Shown: positions 1 to 6,810, counted from the first letter of the stretch. The stretch is 28,619 nt of DNA from Patescibacteria group bacterium (GCA_022710205.1 JAKLHJ010000001.1:1-28619), one strand, 5' to 3'. Made by a program: numbers and translations. The notes: a model not told the origin generated them from the sequence alone.

Positions 1-501
1 GCCGACACTGATATCGCTAAGCCCTTTATCCTCCTCTACGCGACCGACAACACGCAACGTTTCCGGAGGAACGACTTTGGCCACCGACTGGCCGCGGCTG
101 ACAAGCGCTCCGGTATCATCGCGCACAGAAATGACAACCCCCGCAATCTTTGATTTAACCAACTCATTTCCGACTCGTGCGACCGGAGCATTCTCCCCGA
201 CATAATCACCTTCTTTGACAAAATTTTCCATTAGAACCCCGTTCGTTTGCGGAGAAAGAGAAACTTCGTCTCCGAGTATTTGTGACTTCTCAATATAAAC
301 CCTTCCGGATGAAATCTGCCAATAAATTCCACCGCCCAAAACACCGGCGACCGTTACGAGAATAAGAAGATTCAATATATTCTGATTTTTTTTCAGACTT
401 TTCAAATCTTTTTTCTCCTGCTCGAGTTCATTAAGTATTTTTTCCTCCTTTCGCAAAATCTCTTCCTCTTTTTTCATTAACTCTTTCGTATCTTGTAACA
501 T
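1..501 (-). CDS. HlyD-type membrane fusion protein, partial (runs off window start)
   Basis: The frame is open from an ATG at 501-499 to base 1 (167 codons) with no stop, so the C-terminal part lies outside the window. The protein begins with a charged, coiled-coil-like cytoplasmic stretch (KKEEEILRKEEKILNELEQE, about residues 9-28). One membrane helix follows (about 42-62, LNLLILVTVAGVLGGGIYW), then a lipoyl/barrel-sandwich-type region with VSLSPQTNGVLMENFVKEGD and a second half-motif SKIAGVVISVRDDTG. This is the layout of a periplasmic or extracellular adaptor for an efflux or secretion ABC/RND pump. It starts 14 bases after the upstream adaptor gene stops, with no Shine-Dalgarno site, so coupled expression from the marR operon is likely. 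The transporter itself is probably just outside the window. Confidence 0.75.
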   Translation of the reverse strand, partial: MLQDTKELMKKEEEILRKEEKILNELEQEKKDLKSLKKNQNILNLLILVTVAGVLGGGIYWQISSGRVYIEKSQILGDEVSLSPQTNGVLMENFVKEGDYVGENAPVARVGNELVKSKIAGVVISVRDDTGALVSRGQSVAKVVPPETLRVVGRVEEDKGLSDISVG

Positions 502-515
502 GAATTTAAAATATT

Positions 516-2063
516 TTAATAAACAAGCACGGTCTCCCCCTCTGCGACTCCGGAGACGATTTCGACTTTACCGTCCGTCCCCCTTGCACCCGCGACAACC
601 TCCCTTTCCACGGCGGCGCCTTCCTTGCCGACCACAAAAACGAGATTTTTCATCTCCCTACTAAAGACCGAGCGCTCGGGCACATAAAGAACATTTTGAA
701 GAGTCTGACCCGCAATATTTATATTGGCGGTCATCCCCGCCCTGATCTTATTGTCCTCATTTACAAACTGCAATTTCGCCCGATAAACCGGCACGCCGTC
801 TACAACAGACTGAGCGGAATCGATGGAAATTATTCGAGCGTCAAAAAAGGTGTTGTTGTTATAAGCATCCAGAGTAACCTTGGCGGCATCCCCCACTTTA
901 ACCCTTGATATACCGGACTCCGGAATATTTGTTTGGATATCAAATTGATTTGTGGAGACAATAGAAATAAGCGGAACGTTAGGAACGGCAAGTTGCCCTA
1001 CGACGACATCGTCCTTCGCTATCTCTCCGCTAAATGGTGCCCTGATGATCGTTTTGGCAAGCTGAGCCCTCGCGCTCTCGAGCGCGGCATTCGCGGAGTC
1101 AACTTGACCCTCTTGTGCGCGCAGCTGCTCCGGGGTAGCTCCCGCCGCCATCATTTTGGTCCCCGCGCTCGCAATATCATAATTCATCTTTGCCCCCTCA
1201 AGTTTTTCACGCGCCGCGGTTATCGAAGAGATTGCCGTGTTGATATTTGACCTAACCAACGTTATGTCGGCCCTCCACCCGGCAAGCGTCGTCTGTGAGA
1301 GCTGGGAGCTTGGGCTCAACGCATTAATCACAAGAGCCAAATCGTCGAGAAAAGATTTAATCTGTCTCAAGTTAGAAAAAGCTTTATCGCACGGACCGGA
1401 AACATCGCCGGAAGCGCCGAGTGACAATGTATCGGAATACCAATCGTTCAGCATAGTCTCGATAACCATTCGGTCAAATTCGAGCTTTTCTTTCTTGGCA
1501 AGATCCGGCACGACAAAGGTTAATGCCGGATTCGCCGATTTTGGGTTGGAGAAGAACTGGTCAACCTTACCCCTGATGGCGTCGTCCGACTTGGTATATG
1601 CATCTTGGATCTTATCTATCGCATTCTGTTTAGCTTCAACAAGGGCACTCTCGGCACCCGCTAGCCTAGACTGCTGTATCAAGACGTCTTCATTTCTAGC
1701 ACCCCGTTTTAATTCATCCAGCTTTGCCTGTTGGATCTTTAGGTTCGCCTCGGCTTGATGCAAAAGCGCCACAAGATCATAATTCTCGAGAGCAACAAGT
1801 GTCTTGCCGGCGCTGACTTTATCTCCGACATTAAAATATTTAGCCGACACCTTGCCGCTTCTTTCAAAAGCCAAATCAACGCCGTTCTTCGGCTTCACTT
1901 GTCCGGTTGTTTTGAAAACATTTTCAATGTTTCCTCTGGCAACCACAAAGACCGAATTACCGTTTTGAATGCCGCTATGACTCATCGCATAAAACACGAA
2001 GGCCACAAGGCCAAGGAGAACTATCGTTGCGGCTATTATCGGCTTTTTCATTTGTTGATTCAT
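516..2063 (-). CDS. HlyD/RND-type efflux adaptor subunit
   Basis: 515 residues. There is an N-terminal membrane anchor (about 8-27). The first half of a lipoyl domain follows (FERSGKVSAKYFNVGDKVSAG), then a long helical hairpin region rich in Ala, Gln and Glu (about 95-335). The second lipoyl half is TIIRAPFSGEIAKDDVVVGQ, followed by a beta-barrel and a membrane-proximal domain ending in VSGVAEGETVLVY. This matches the adaptors of MacAB/RND-type pumps, which link an inner-membrane transporter to the outside. The helical region is longer than in proteobacterial MacA (family lengths about 370-400), with an insertion at about 145-250. The ATG is 1 base past the marR stop and has an AAAGGA ribosome site, so the two genes form an operon with the likely drug- or stress-responsive MarR repressor. 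The substrate cannot be told from sequence. Confidence 0.85.
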   Translation of the reverse strand: MNQQMKKPIIAATIVLLGLVAFVFYAMSHSGIQNGNSVFVVARGNIENVFKTTGQVKPKNGVDLAFERSGKVSAKYFNVGDKVSAGKTLVALENYDLVALLHQAEANLKIQQAKLDELKRGARNEDVLIQQSRLAGAESALVEAKQNAIDKIQDAYTKSDDAIRGKVDQFFSNPKSANPALTFVVPDLAKKEKLEFDRMVIETMLNDWYSDTLSLGASGDVSGPCDKAFSNLRQIKSFLDDLALVINALSPSSQLSQTTLAGWRADITLVRSNINTAISSITAAREKLEGAKMNYDIASAGTKMMAAGATPEQLRAQEGQVDSANAALESARAQLAKTIIRAPFSGEIAKDDVVVGQLAVPNVPLISIVSTNQFDIQTNIPESGISRVKVGDAAKVTLDAYNNNTFFDARIISIDSAQSVVDGVPVYRAKLQFVNEDNKIRAGMTANINIAGQTLQNVLYVPERSVFSREMKNLVFVVGKEGAAVEREVVAGARGTDGKVEIVSGVAEGETVLVY

Positions 2064-2064
2064 A

Positions 2065-2475
2065 TTATTCCTTTATTTTAGATAATATTTTTATAAGAGA
2101 AACCTTGTCCTTTTGCCCCAGACACGAGAACATATTTTTCAGTTCTCCGGAGGCCACCTTAAAACTGTCGCTCAGAAATTTTTTGCCCTTAATCGTCACC
2201 TCCATTTTCACAACCCTTCTGTCCTTTCGTCCCCCCAATCTCGTAAGCATTCCGCTTTTTACCAGTCCATCCGTTATCGCGGTCGCCGTCGGAGGCTTAA
2301 CACGCAAGAAGCCGGCAACCTCTTTCATATTTGCTCCACCCTTAGTCTCAATAAAATTGAGGACGTGCATTTGGCCGTATGAGAAAGATCGGCCGATCGA
2401 AGCTTTCTGGATCCTTGCCTTAACGACACGGCTGGTCTCAAAAATAACGCTCATTAACTTTTCGTCTATTTCCAT
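2065..2475 (-). CDS. MarR-family transcriptional regulator
   Basis: 136 residues, the normal length for a MarR dimer subunit. A winged-helix core is visible: helix-turn-helix region ANMKEVAGFLRVKPPTATAITDGLVKSG (about 47-75), then the wing LGGRKDRRVVKMEVT with the hallmark DRR followed by hydrophobic strand residues. The terminal helices would dimerise. MarR proteins usually repress their own operon and release DNA on binding a small ligand or on oxidation. Here the gene heads an operon with two efflux adaptors, so it most likely controls that pump. A palindromic site lies just upstream (see separate entry). The ATG has no Shine-Dalgarno site. There is no cysteine in the wing, so a ligand rather than a redox signal is more likely, but this is inference. 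Confidence 0.88.
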   Translation of the reverse strand: MEIDEKLMSVIFETSRVVKARIQKASIGRSFSYGQMHVLNFIETKGGANMKEVAGFLRVKPPTATAITDGLVKSGMLTRLGGRKDRRVVKMEVTIKGKKFLSDSFKVASGELKNMFSCLGQKDKVSLIKILSKIKE

Positions 2476-2495
2476 ATTGTTTAGTATTAAAAATA

Positions 2496-2536
2496 TTTAG
2501 GTTATCTAAGTATATCCAAAAAAAAATAAAGTGCAA
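2496..2536 (-). promoter_or_regulatory. Predicted marR promoter with palindromic operator
   Basis: On the minus strand TTGCAC (2536-2531) is 16 bases from TATACT (2514-2509), a plausible -35/-10 pair. An interrupted palindrome, CTTAG-ATAAC-CTAAA (about 2510-2496), overlaps the -10 edge and expected start site, where a MarR dimer would block RNA polymerase. The elements are seen; their use is inferred. Confidence 0.35.
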
Positions 2537-2541
2537 GAAAA

Positions 2542-2567
2542 TATAAATAAAAATGCCGAATAGCCGG
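2542..2567 (-). terminator. Weak hairpin plus T-run downstream of rsgA
   Basis: On the minus strand a GCCG-loop-CGGC stem is followed by ATTTTTATTTATATTTTC. The stem is only 4 bp, but the U-rich tail and its position about 60 bases past the rsgA stop make it a candidate terminator. The remaining bases of 2476-2626 show nothing beyond this and the marR promoter. Confidence 0.35.
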
Positions 2568-2626
2568 CCTGCTCTTCTGCGAGGCTCAGGCTGACTCAAT
2601 TACGGGTTCCACAGGCGCTCGTTAAG

Positions 2627-3709
2627 TTAATTTTTATAGCCGAAGTCTCTTAATTCTTTCTTTGTCCTTTTCAAAAACTTTCCGAAATTACGTTCTTTTT
2701 CCCTTTTTTCAACATCATTCATTTCGTGATACTCGGCTTCTTTTTTGAGATTGATATAATTTGAGTATTTTTCCTTATCCAGCTCGCCGGATTTTACAAC
2801 TTTAATAACTTCACACCCCGGTTCATGCGTGTGTGTGCAATCATTGTATCGGCATCTTTGTGCCGCGCAAGAGATTTCATCAAAAAAAGTATCAATTCCT
2901 TGGCCCGCATCCGCCACGCCAACTTCGCGCATTCCCGGATTATCAATTACAATTCCGCCATTTTGAAGAAAATACATTTGCCTGCCGGTCGTGACATGTT
3001 TGCCGCGGTCGGAATATGAACTAACATGTTCGGTCTTTATGGCGCCGTTACCAAGCAATTTATTGATCAACGAAGATTTGCCGACCCCGGATGAGCCGAG
3101 GAAACAATACGTCTTGCTTTTAGTGATATAACTCTGCAATTCATCTAGGCCGTCATTTTTTACAATACTGGTCGAGATTATATCAACATCAGGGAACCTG
3201 TTTCTGAGCTCTATTATTTTTTCAGCCGACTCTTCTTTTGAAAGTAAATCGACTTTGTTTAATATAATTGCCGGTTTTACTCCTCCGTTTTCTATAATAG
3301 CGAAATATCTTTCAAAGCGGTTTAAATTATAATCTCGGTTAACCGATTCAACTACGAAGGCAACATCAATATTTGTAGCTATAACCTGGGTTCTGTCTCT
3401 ATATTTTCTTTTGATCATTGAGGCCCTGGGTAATATGCCGCGGATTACAGCGGTATCCTCACCCATCTCGGTAATTGCGACCCAATCACCAACCGCGGGA
3501 TAATCTTCTCTTCCCGAGGCCTCAAACATCTGCCTGCCGGTTATTTTAGAAAAAAATTCTCCATTCGCATTTTTAACCACATATGCTTCTTTGTGTTCAG
3601 AGACAACTCGGGCAACCGAAAATTCAGTCAAGCCAAGCTGATTTCTTTCTGTTTCAAAAAATGATGTATAGCCTAAATCTTCAAGGCTTATATTTTTATT
3701 TTTATCCAT
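2627..3709 (-). CDS. rsgA: Ribosome small subunit-dependent GTPase A
   Basis: Circularly permuted GTPase that acts late in 30S subunit maturation, checking the decoding centre and releasing on GTP hydrolysis. An N-terminal OB-fold is present (about 30-100, with PAVGDWVAI). The permuted motif order is diagnostic: G4 ILNKVDLL first, G1 P-loop GSSGVGKSSLIN, then G3 DNPGMRE. A C-terminal zinc knuckle follows (CAAQRCRYNDCTHTHEPGC, Cys and His spaced as in the family). Length is 360 residues, slightly longer than the usual 290-350. I chose the ATG at 3709; an in-frame GTG at 3718 would add three residues, and neither has a Shine-Dalgarno site. It has its own extended -10 promoter and does not depend on the genes upstream. 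Confidence 0.95.
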   Translation of the reverse strand: MDKNKNISLEDLGYTSFFETERNQLGLTEFSVARVVSEHKEAYVVKNANGEFFSKITGRQMFEASGREDYPAVGDWVAITEMGEDTAVIRGILPRASMIKRKYRDRTQVIATNIDVAFVVESVNRDYNLNRFERYFAIIENGGVKPAIILNKVDLLSKEESAEKIIELRNRFPDVDIISTSIVKNDGLDELQSYITKSKTYCFLGSSGVGKSSLINKLLGNGAIKTEHVSSYSDRGKHVTTGRQMYFLQNGGIVIDNPGMREVGVADAGQGIDTFFDEISCAAQRCRYNDCTHTHEPGCEVIKVVKSGELDKEKYSNYINLKKEAEYHEMNDVEKREKERNFGKFLKRTKKELRDFGYKN

Positions 3710-3762
3710 TTTAATCACTTGTTTTGACGTTCCCTGGTCGGCATCGCCCCTGTCTCCGCTAT

Positions 3763-3771
3763 ATTATAACA
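3763..3771 (-). promoter_or_regulatory. Extended -10 promoter of rsgA
   Basis: Minus strand TGTTATAAT: a perfect TATAAT with a TG one base upstream, which can replace a -35 box (none is evident). The predicted start near 3756 gives a leader of about 45 bases before rsgA. Confidence 0.5.
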
Positions 3772-3797
3772 AAACAAATCTTTATGAGCGGATTTTA

Positions 3798-4049
3798 CTA
3801 ATTTCGTATCAGACCCAACTTCTTCTTTCTAGTTAGGCGCTTCAGCTCCGCTTCACGGCTTCTCGCCTCGCCAAGAGTGGCGAAAGTTTCCGTATATTTC
3901 AATACCACCGGCCTTCGTATCTTCGTATAATGTGCACCGTTCTTTGAATGATTGTGTTCGTGTAGTCTTTTTTCAAGGGCGTTCGTGCTCCCGACATAAA
4001 GTGTTTTGTCTGCGCACTCAAGAATATAAGTTGTGGGTTGCTTTGGCAT
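3798..4049 (-). CDS. Small GIY-YIG nuclease-fold protein (YhbQ/UPF0213 type)
   Basis: 83 residues, a stand-alone GIY-YIG domain. The first motif is TYIL (residues 7-10), the second LYVGST (17-22), followed by the conserved Arg/His segment KRLHEHN. The helix EARSREAELKRL (61-72) contains the candidate catalytic Glu, and a basic tail KKKLGLIRN ends the protein. The family cuts or binds DNA or RNA structures, but cellular roles of single-domain members are poorly defined. The ATG is 3 bases after the capA stop, so it is the second gene of that operon. No fused DNA-binding domain is present. Confidence 0.85.
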   Translation of the reverse strand: MPKQPTTYILECADKTLYVGSTNALEKRLHEHNHSKNGAHYTKIRRPVVLKYTETFATLGEARSREAELKRLTRKKKLGLIRN

Positions 4050-4052
4050 GGT

Positions 4053-5045
4053 TTAGTTCTTAAGACATGTTCTGCCGTCTTTATGAAGCGTGACGGGGAA
4101 TTCGCTAATATTGATCTTGCCGTCTTTTATATCTAGCGCCAAGGTGAGACCGGTTGAGACTTCCTCGTTCCAGTATTGATCAAAAACAAAATTTCCAAGG
4201 GAATAATACACGGCGGTATTGCCGATATGCTCACTAGACAAAACAATGTGAGGATGCGAGCCTACAACAAGATCGGCGCCACTTTCTGCAAATAGTGTTG
4301 CGTTGCCTCTCAGTCTCGGCGAAGAATCTATATATTCGTCTCCCCAGTGGGCATACACGATGACTATTTTTCCATTTTGTTTTTCGCTTTTTATGATCTC
4401 GGCGACTTTTTCGGGAGATTGCCCTCCAAATTCATTATATGAGACAAAAGAAATGTTTTCTCTGCTATATATTGGCTCGTCCCCTATTATGCCGCCAAAA
4501 TAATTAACACCCGCTATATTTAAAAATTCTTTTGTTAAAGAAAATCCACTCATTCCAAAATTGCCGATATGGTTATTGCCCAAATTAACAACCTCTATAT
4601 TGTGCCTTGCAAGCAACTCCGCGCTCGTCGTTGGAAATGTGAAAACATAATTTTCGGGACTACCTATAACCGTCCCCATACTTATTGAAGTATTTTCGGT
4701 AATAGGCCCCTCTAAATTTCCGACAACAAAATTATAATCGGATAAAAATGGGTCTATGCAGGAAAAAATAAAATCTCCTCCACTCATATTACCGACTTTT
4801 CTTATATATCTATCTAGCTGAATATCTCCTACTATCAATATTTTTGTGGATTCCGGGGCGGGCAACACTTCGGGAGTATTTACAACGGGAGTAACGGCCC
4901 CAACCTCTTCGGTGATGATTATGGCTTCTTCTTTCTGCGCCACCACAGGTGCTGGAACCGCCTTCTGATTCCTAAAATACGAGTTATAAAAAATCGCCCC
5001 AATAAGGACAAAAACAATCCCGATTTTAAAATAAATACGCTCCAC
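4053..5045 (-). CDS. CapA-like metallophosphoesterase, membrane-anchored
   Basis: 330 residues. A signal anchor is at about 6-22 and a Pro/Ala/Val-rich linker at about 30-65. Then comes a CapA-type calcineurin-like phosphoesterase: ILIVGDIQLDR (Asp74), VVGNLEGPIT (Asn110), NLGNNHIGNFG, VYAHWGDEY, VVGSHPHIV and YSLGNFVFDQYW. These are the metal-binding Asp/Asn/His motifs of the family named after capsule poly-gamma-glutamate protein CapA. Whether this organism makes such a polymer is unknown, and other extracytoplasmic phosphoester substrates are possible. The start is GTG at 5045, six bases after a perfect TATAAT, so the mRNA is probably leaderless. No in-frame ATG lies nearby. The GIY-YIG gene follows in the same operon. 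Confidence 0.85.
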   Translation of the reverse strand: MERIYFKIGIVFVLIGAIFYNSYFRNQKAVPAPVVAQKEEAIIITEEVGAVTPVVNTPEVLPAPESTKILIVGDIQLDRYIRKVGNMSGGDFIFSCIDPFLSDYNFVVGNLEGPITENTSISMGTVIGSPENYVFTFPTTSAELLARHNIEVVNLGNNHIGNFGMSGFSLTKEFLNIAGVNYFGGIIGDEPIYSRENISFVSYNEFGGQSPEKVAEIIKSEKQNGKIVIVYAHWGDEYIDSSPRLRGNATLFAESGADLVVGSHPHIVLSSEHIGNTAVYYSLGNFVFDQYWNEEVSTGLTLALDIKDGKINISEFPVTLHKDGRTCLKN

Positions 5046-5051
5046 GAGGTA

Positions 5052-5057
5052 ATTATA
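5052..5057 (-). promoter_or_regulatory. -10 box placing capA start codon at the transcript 5' end
   Basis: A perfect TATAAT on the minus strand is followed by TACCTC and then the GTG start of capA. The spacing puts the expected transcription start on the start codon. No Shine-Dalgarno site fits in between. Confidence 0.5.
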
Positions 5058-5066
5058 CTACAAATA

Positions 5067-5096
5067 CAAAACCTCGATGCTAACGCGCCGAGGGTT
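5067..5096 (-). terminator. Hairpin terminator between the 5191 gene and capA
   Basis: A CCTCG/CGAGG stem is flanked by A-runs on one side and T-rich sequence on the other, so it could act in both directions. It lies about 95 bases past the stop of the 5191-5640 gene and just before the capA promoter, separating the two units. Confidence 0.4.
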
Positions 5097-5190
5097 TTAT
5101 GTTTTTACTGACCGTTTCAATTATTCGAGAAGGTGGCAGACTTTACAAAGAATCGAAGATGTAGGTTGTGCACAGCACTAACCCTATATT

Positions 5191-5640
5191 CTATTTTTCC
5201 GTAAGTCTTTTTTCTACTTCTTTTATAAGAAATAGATAATATTGCCTATTCGGTGGTATTCCAAAATGGGCACGCCTACCTTCATAAAAAATACACGACA
5301 TTAAATCAGCTGTCGAATATTTAATAAATTTTTTCTTAATCTTATATTCTTTGACCATCCTGTTCGCAAGGTATCCGCAACGCTTTATACCACCACAATA
5401 ATTGTAGCCGTTGAATGTAAATATCGCCTTACGAATCTCGCCACGCTTTGTTCTATTTGTATTATATCTTCCCATCTTCGGCCCCCACTCCCAATGACAG
5501 TGGCCACAATGCCACTTAGCCCGCCCAGAATTCATTTCTCCGATAATTTTGGAACAATCAGAGATGTGTCCGGGATTTCCATATACAATCTCCTTTATCG
5601 CATCATTTTTGCACTTTCTACATTGCTTTGGAATTTTCAT
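5191..5640 (-). CDS. Unknown protein with two CxxC zinc-ribbon knuckles
   Basis: 149 residues, not recognised. It starts with CRKC (residues 7-10) and has HCGHCHWEW at about 45-53, so the two CxxC pairs could hold one zinc ion in a ribbon of about 40 residues. A further Cys pair lies in YNYCGGIKRCGYLANR, and a basic, Tyr-rich C-terminal half ends in FLIKEVEKRLTEK. The ATG overlaps the stop of the upstream gene by four bases (ATGA), so the two genes are translationally coupled and probably act together. Base composition is AT-rich compared with neighbours, in line with recent acquisition. It could bind nucleic acid, but that is only inferred from the zinc ribbon and positive charge. Confidence 0.6.
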   Translation of the reverse strand: MKIPKQCRKCKNDAIKEIVYGNPGHISDCSKIIGEMNSGRAKWHCGHCHWEWGPKMGRYNTNRTKRGEIRKAIFTFNGYNYCGGIKRCGYLANRMVKEYKIKKKFIKYSTADLMSCIFYEGRRAHFGIPPNRQYYLFLIKEVEKRLTEK

Positions 5641-6266
5641 GAAATTTTATTTTCCATTTTCTCCAACTTTCCCAGCGTCCAAACGATAAAATCTAGTATT
5701 TTAATGTCCGACACTTGATACTTATTAACGCCAAATTCTTTTCTGAAAATAGAAATTAGCTCTTTAATTTTATCATCTGAAAGAAGTTTTAAATACAAAC
5801 TTTTTAGAAAATTATACAACTCTACGCAGGATTGAATTTTTTGCTCTTTATTATTTCCCGCTACTCGCCTCTGAATTACATTTGATACTTCGGCGTCAAA
5901 AATTGGTTCATTATTGTCTATTGTATGAATTAATTTTGTCGCAAAACTAAATTGGATGGTGTTATTGCCTCGTAGGGTCGGTAATTGGTATAGGGCGTCT
6001 AATATTTTTTCCAAGTCCCTTATCTTATTAGTCATTAAATCGAAAAAGGTTCTTTTTTGATTTTGACTTAAACCCGCACCGTCTAGTCTATAATAAGATC
6101 GAAATACAAATTGAAAAACACGATTGTGGTCAATACCGCCACTATTATATGCCGTATTTAACCATTGATAAGTGTCGACACTCTCTTTGTCTATATTTGA
6201 GAATATTTTTTCTTGGTTGTTATAAATTTTCTCAATTATTGTGTCTGGTGTGTTTCTCGCTTTCAT
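5637..6266 (-). CDS. Unknown helical protein paired with the zinc-ribbon gene
   Basis: 209 residues, not recognised. It is predicted mostly helical, with no signal peptide or membrane segment. A notable central segment is FATKLIHTIDNNEPIFDAEVSNVI (about 107-130), which looks like a conserved functional stretch. An aromatic patch FQFVFRSYYRLDGAG lies in the N-terminal third. Its stop overlaps the start of the 5191 gene, so the two form a bicistron. The pair lies directly downstream of the broken tRNA-Gln copy at 6283-6336, a classic landing site for acquired genes, and is more AT-rich than the flanks. A role as a small accessory or defence module is possible but unsupported by any motif I can name. 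Confidence 0.55.
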   Translation of the reverse strand: MKARNTPDTIIEKIYNNQEKIFSNIDKESVDTYQWLNTAYNSGGIDHNRVFQFVFRSYYRLDGAGLSQNQKRTFFDLMTNKIRDLEKILDALYQLPTLRGNNTIQFSFATKLIHTIDNNEPIFDAEVSNVIQRRVAGNNKEQKIQSCVELYNFLKSLYLKLLSDDKIKELISIFRKEFGVNKYQVSDIKILDFIVWTLGKLEKMENKIS

Positions 6267-6282
6267 AAATTTTCATTATCTA

Positions 6283-6336
6283 CTGCGGGACTTGGAATCG
6301 AACCAAGATACTGAGCTTCAAAGGCTCATGTCCTAC
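6283..6336 (-). pseudogene. tRNA-Gln 3' fragment (interrupted copy)
   Basis: A 54-base exact copy of 6365-6418, covering the tRNA-Gln from inside the D-loop through the anticodon arm, T-arm and 3' acceptor strand. The 5' part of the tRNA is missing here; instead the sequence switches at 6337 to the inverted repeat of the GIY-YIG cassette. The missing 5' part reappears at 6700-6715. Confidence 0.85.
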
Positions 6337-6364
6337 TTCACCCCGCCAAATTTTCCGGTCAAAG

Positions 6365-6435
6365 CTGCGGGACTTGGAATCGAACCAAGATACTGAGCTT
6401 CAAAGGCTCATGTCCTACCGTTAGACGATCCCGCA
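6365..6435 (-). tRNA. tRNA-Gln (anticodon TTG)
   Basis: 71 bases fold as a full cloverleaf: acceptor TGCGGGA/TCCCGCA, D-stem GTC/GAC, anticodon stem TGAGC/GCTCA with loop CTTTGAA (anticodon TTG), and T-stem CTTGG/CCAAG. The weak U1-A72 pair and G73 discriminator are the known identity marks for glutaminyl-tRNA synthetase. CCA is not encoded. The flanks GTCAAAGC and GCTTTGAC are complementary, so the precursor could extend the acceptor stem by eight pairs. The 5' part overlaps the end of the GIY-YIG gene. Confidence 0.93.
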
Positions 6436-6680
6436 GCTTTGACAAGAAACTTTCTGAAAGCATTTCCGCCGTGCCAGGACTTTATTTGTCTCTCCCGCAG
6501 ACGTGCTTCCTTCATATTCTCAAACTCTTCAACATATATTAACTTCCACGGCCGTTTATATTTTGTAGAAAATACGTCACCCTTATTATGTCTAATTAAT
6601 CTTTTTTCTGGCTCCGACTCCGTAATACCAACATAATGACTTTTTGCCGTATTTTCCAAAATATAAAGAAAGGCTTTCAT
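6408..6680 (-). CDS. GIY-YIG nuclease-fold protein whose end lies inside tRNA-Gln
   Basis: 90 residues from the ATG at 6680. GIY motif equivalent FLYIL (4-8), YIG motif HYVGIT (15-20), then EKRLIRHN, and the helix EARLRERQIKSW (58-69) with the candidate catalytic Glu. The last residues AAGSSNGRT are read from the tRNA-Gln 5' half, and the TGA stop falls in its anticodon arm. So the gene and the tRNA overlap by 28 bases on one strand. Upstream in-frame codons reach into dispersed repeats and are not part of the protein. There is no Shine-Dalgarno site. TTGACA (6728-6723) lies 17 bases from TCTAAC (6705-6700) and could be its promoter. It may process or cut the tRNA-Gln target during cassette movement, by analogy with GIY-YIG homing enzymes. 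Confidence 0.75.
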   Translation of the reverse strand: MKAFLYILENTAKSHYVGITESEPEKRLIRHNKGDVFSTKYKRPWKLIYVEEFENMKEARLRERQIKSWHGGNAFRKFLVKAAGSSNGRT

Positions 6681-6699
6681 CAAAATTTGGGCGGGGCAA

Positions 6700-6715
6700 G
6701 TTAGACGATCCCGCA
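6700..6715 (-). pseudogene. tRNA-Gln 5' fragment (interrupted copy)
   Basis: Sixteen bases, TGCGGGATCGTCTAAC, identical to the 5' end of the intact tRNA-Gln (acceptor strand, bases 8-9 and D-stem). They stop exactly where the cassette repeat begins. With 6283-6336 they form the two halves of a split tRNA gene. Confidence 0.75.
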
Positions 6716-6742
6716 ATGATATTGTCAACAATAAAGAACTAT

Positions 6743-6810
6743 GGATCCCCGATCGAGCCGAGGATGACACCAGTTACCAACTGGATTGCCGCGCTACGCT
6801 CGCAATGACG
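6743..6810. repeat. Nested dispersed palindromes of the GTCAT type
   Basis: Three short units in a row. At 6743-6769, ggatccccgatcgagccg leads to aggatgaca. At 6770-6784 is the palindrome CCAGTT-ACC-AACTGG. At 6783-6810, ggattgccgcgctacgc leads to cgcaatgacg. Units of the form GTCATCC...GGATCC and GTCATTGCGAG...GGCAATCC are common intergenic repeats in many bacterial genomes; function is unknown. Positions 6811-6853 hold only AT-rich sequence. Confidence 0.6.

Larger units (their letters stand above)
6337..6699 (-). mobile_element. GIY-YIG/tRNA-Gln cassette with terminal inverted repeats
   Basis: This 363-bp segment splits a tRNA-Gln gene at its D-loop. The pieces on either side (6283-6336 and 6700-6715) together rebuild 70 of the 71 tRNA bases. 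Its two ends are 18-base inverted repeats: TTCACCCCGCCAAATTTT at 6337-6354 and, on the other strand, TTGCCCCGCCCAAATTTT at 6699-6682. Inside are a GIY-YIG gene, whose ATG begins one base inside the repeat, and a complete tRNA-Gln. The cassette thus replaces the tRNA it destroys. Ends of the same type bound three short intergenic elements at 12136, 17602 and 27820. That it is or was mobile is an inference from this structure. Confidence 0.65.

Noticed and set aside
36..221. A 61-codon minus-strand open frame near the window start
   Set aside because: It lies in another frame of the partial HlyD-type gene, which reads unbroken from 501 to 1 with clear domain structure.
2568..2626. A tRNA-like or other RNA gene in the gap after rsgA
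   Set aside because: Some GC-rich complementarity exists, but no cloverleaf or known RNA motif could be built.
6337..6699. Group I intron in tRNA-Gln
   Set aside because: The insert is in the D-loop, holds a complete tRNA, has inverted-repeat ends, and is too small to hold both the gene and an intron core.
6681..6770. N-terminal extension of the GIY-YIG protein by 30 residues
   Set aside because: The extension reads through the cassette end, the tRNA fragment and a dispersed repeat; the domain starts at the ATG at 6680.
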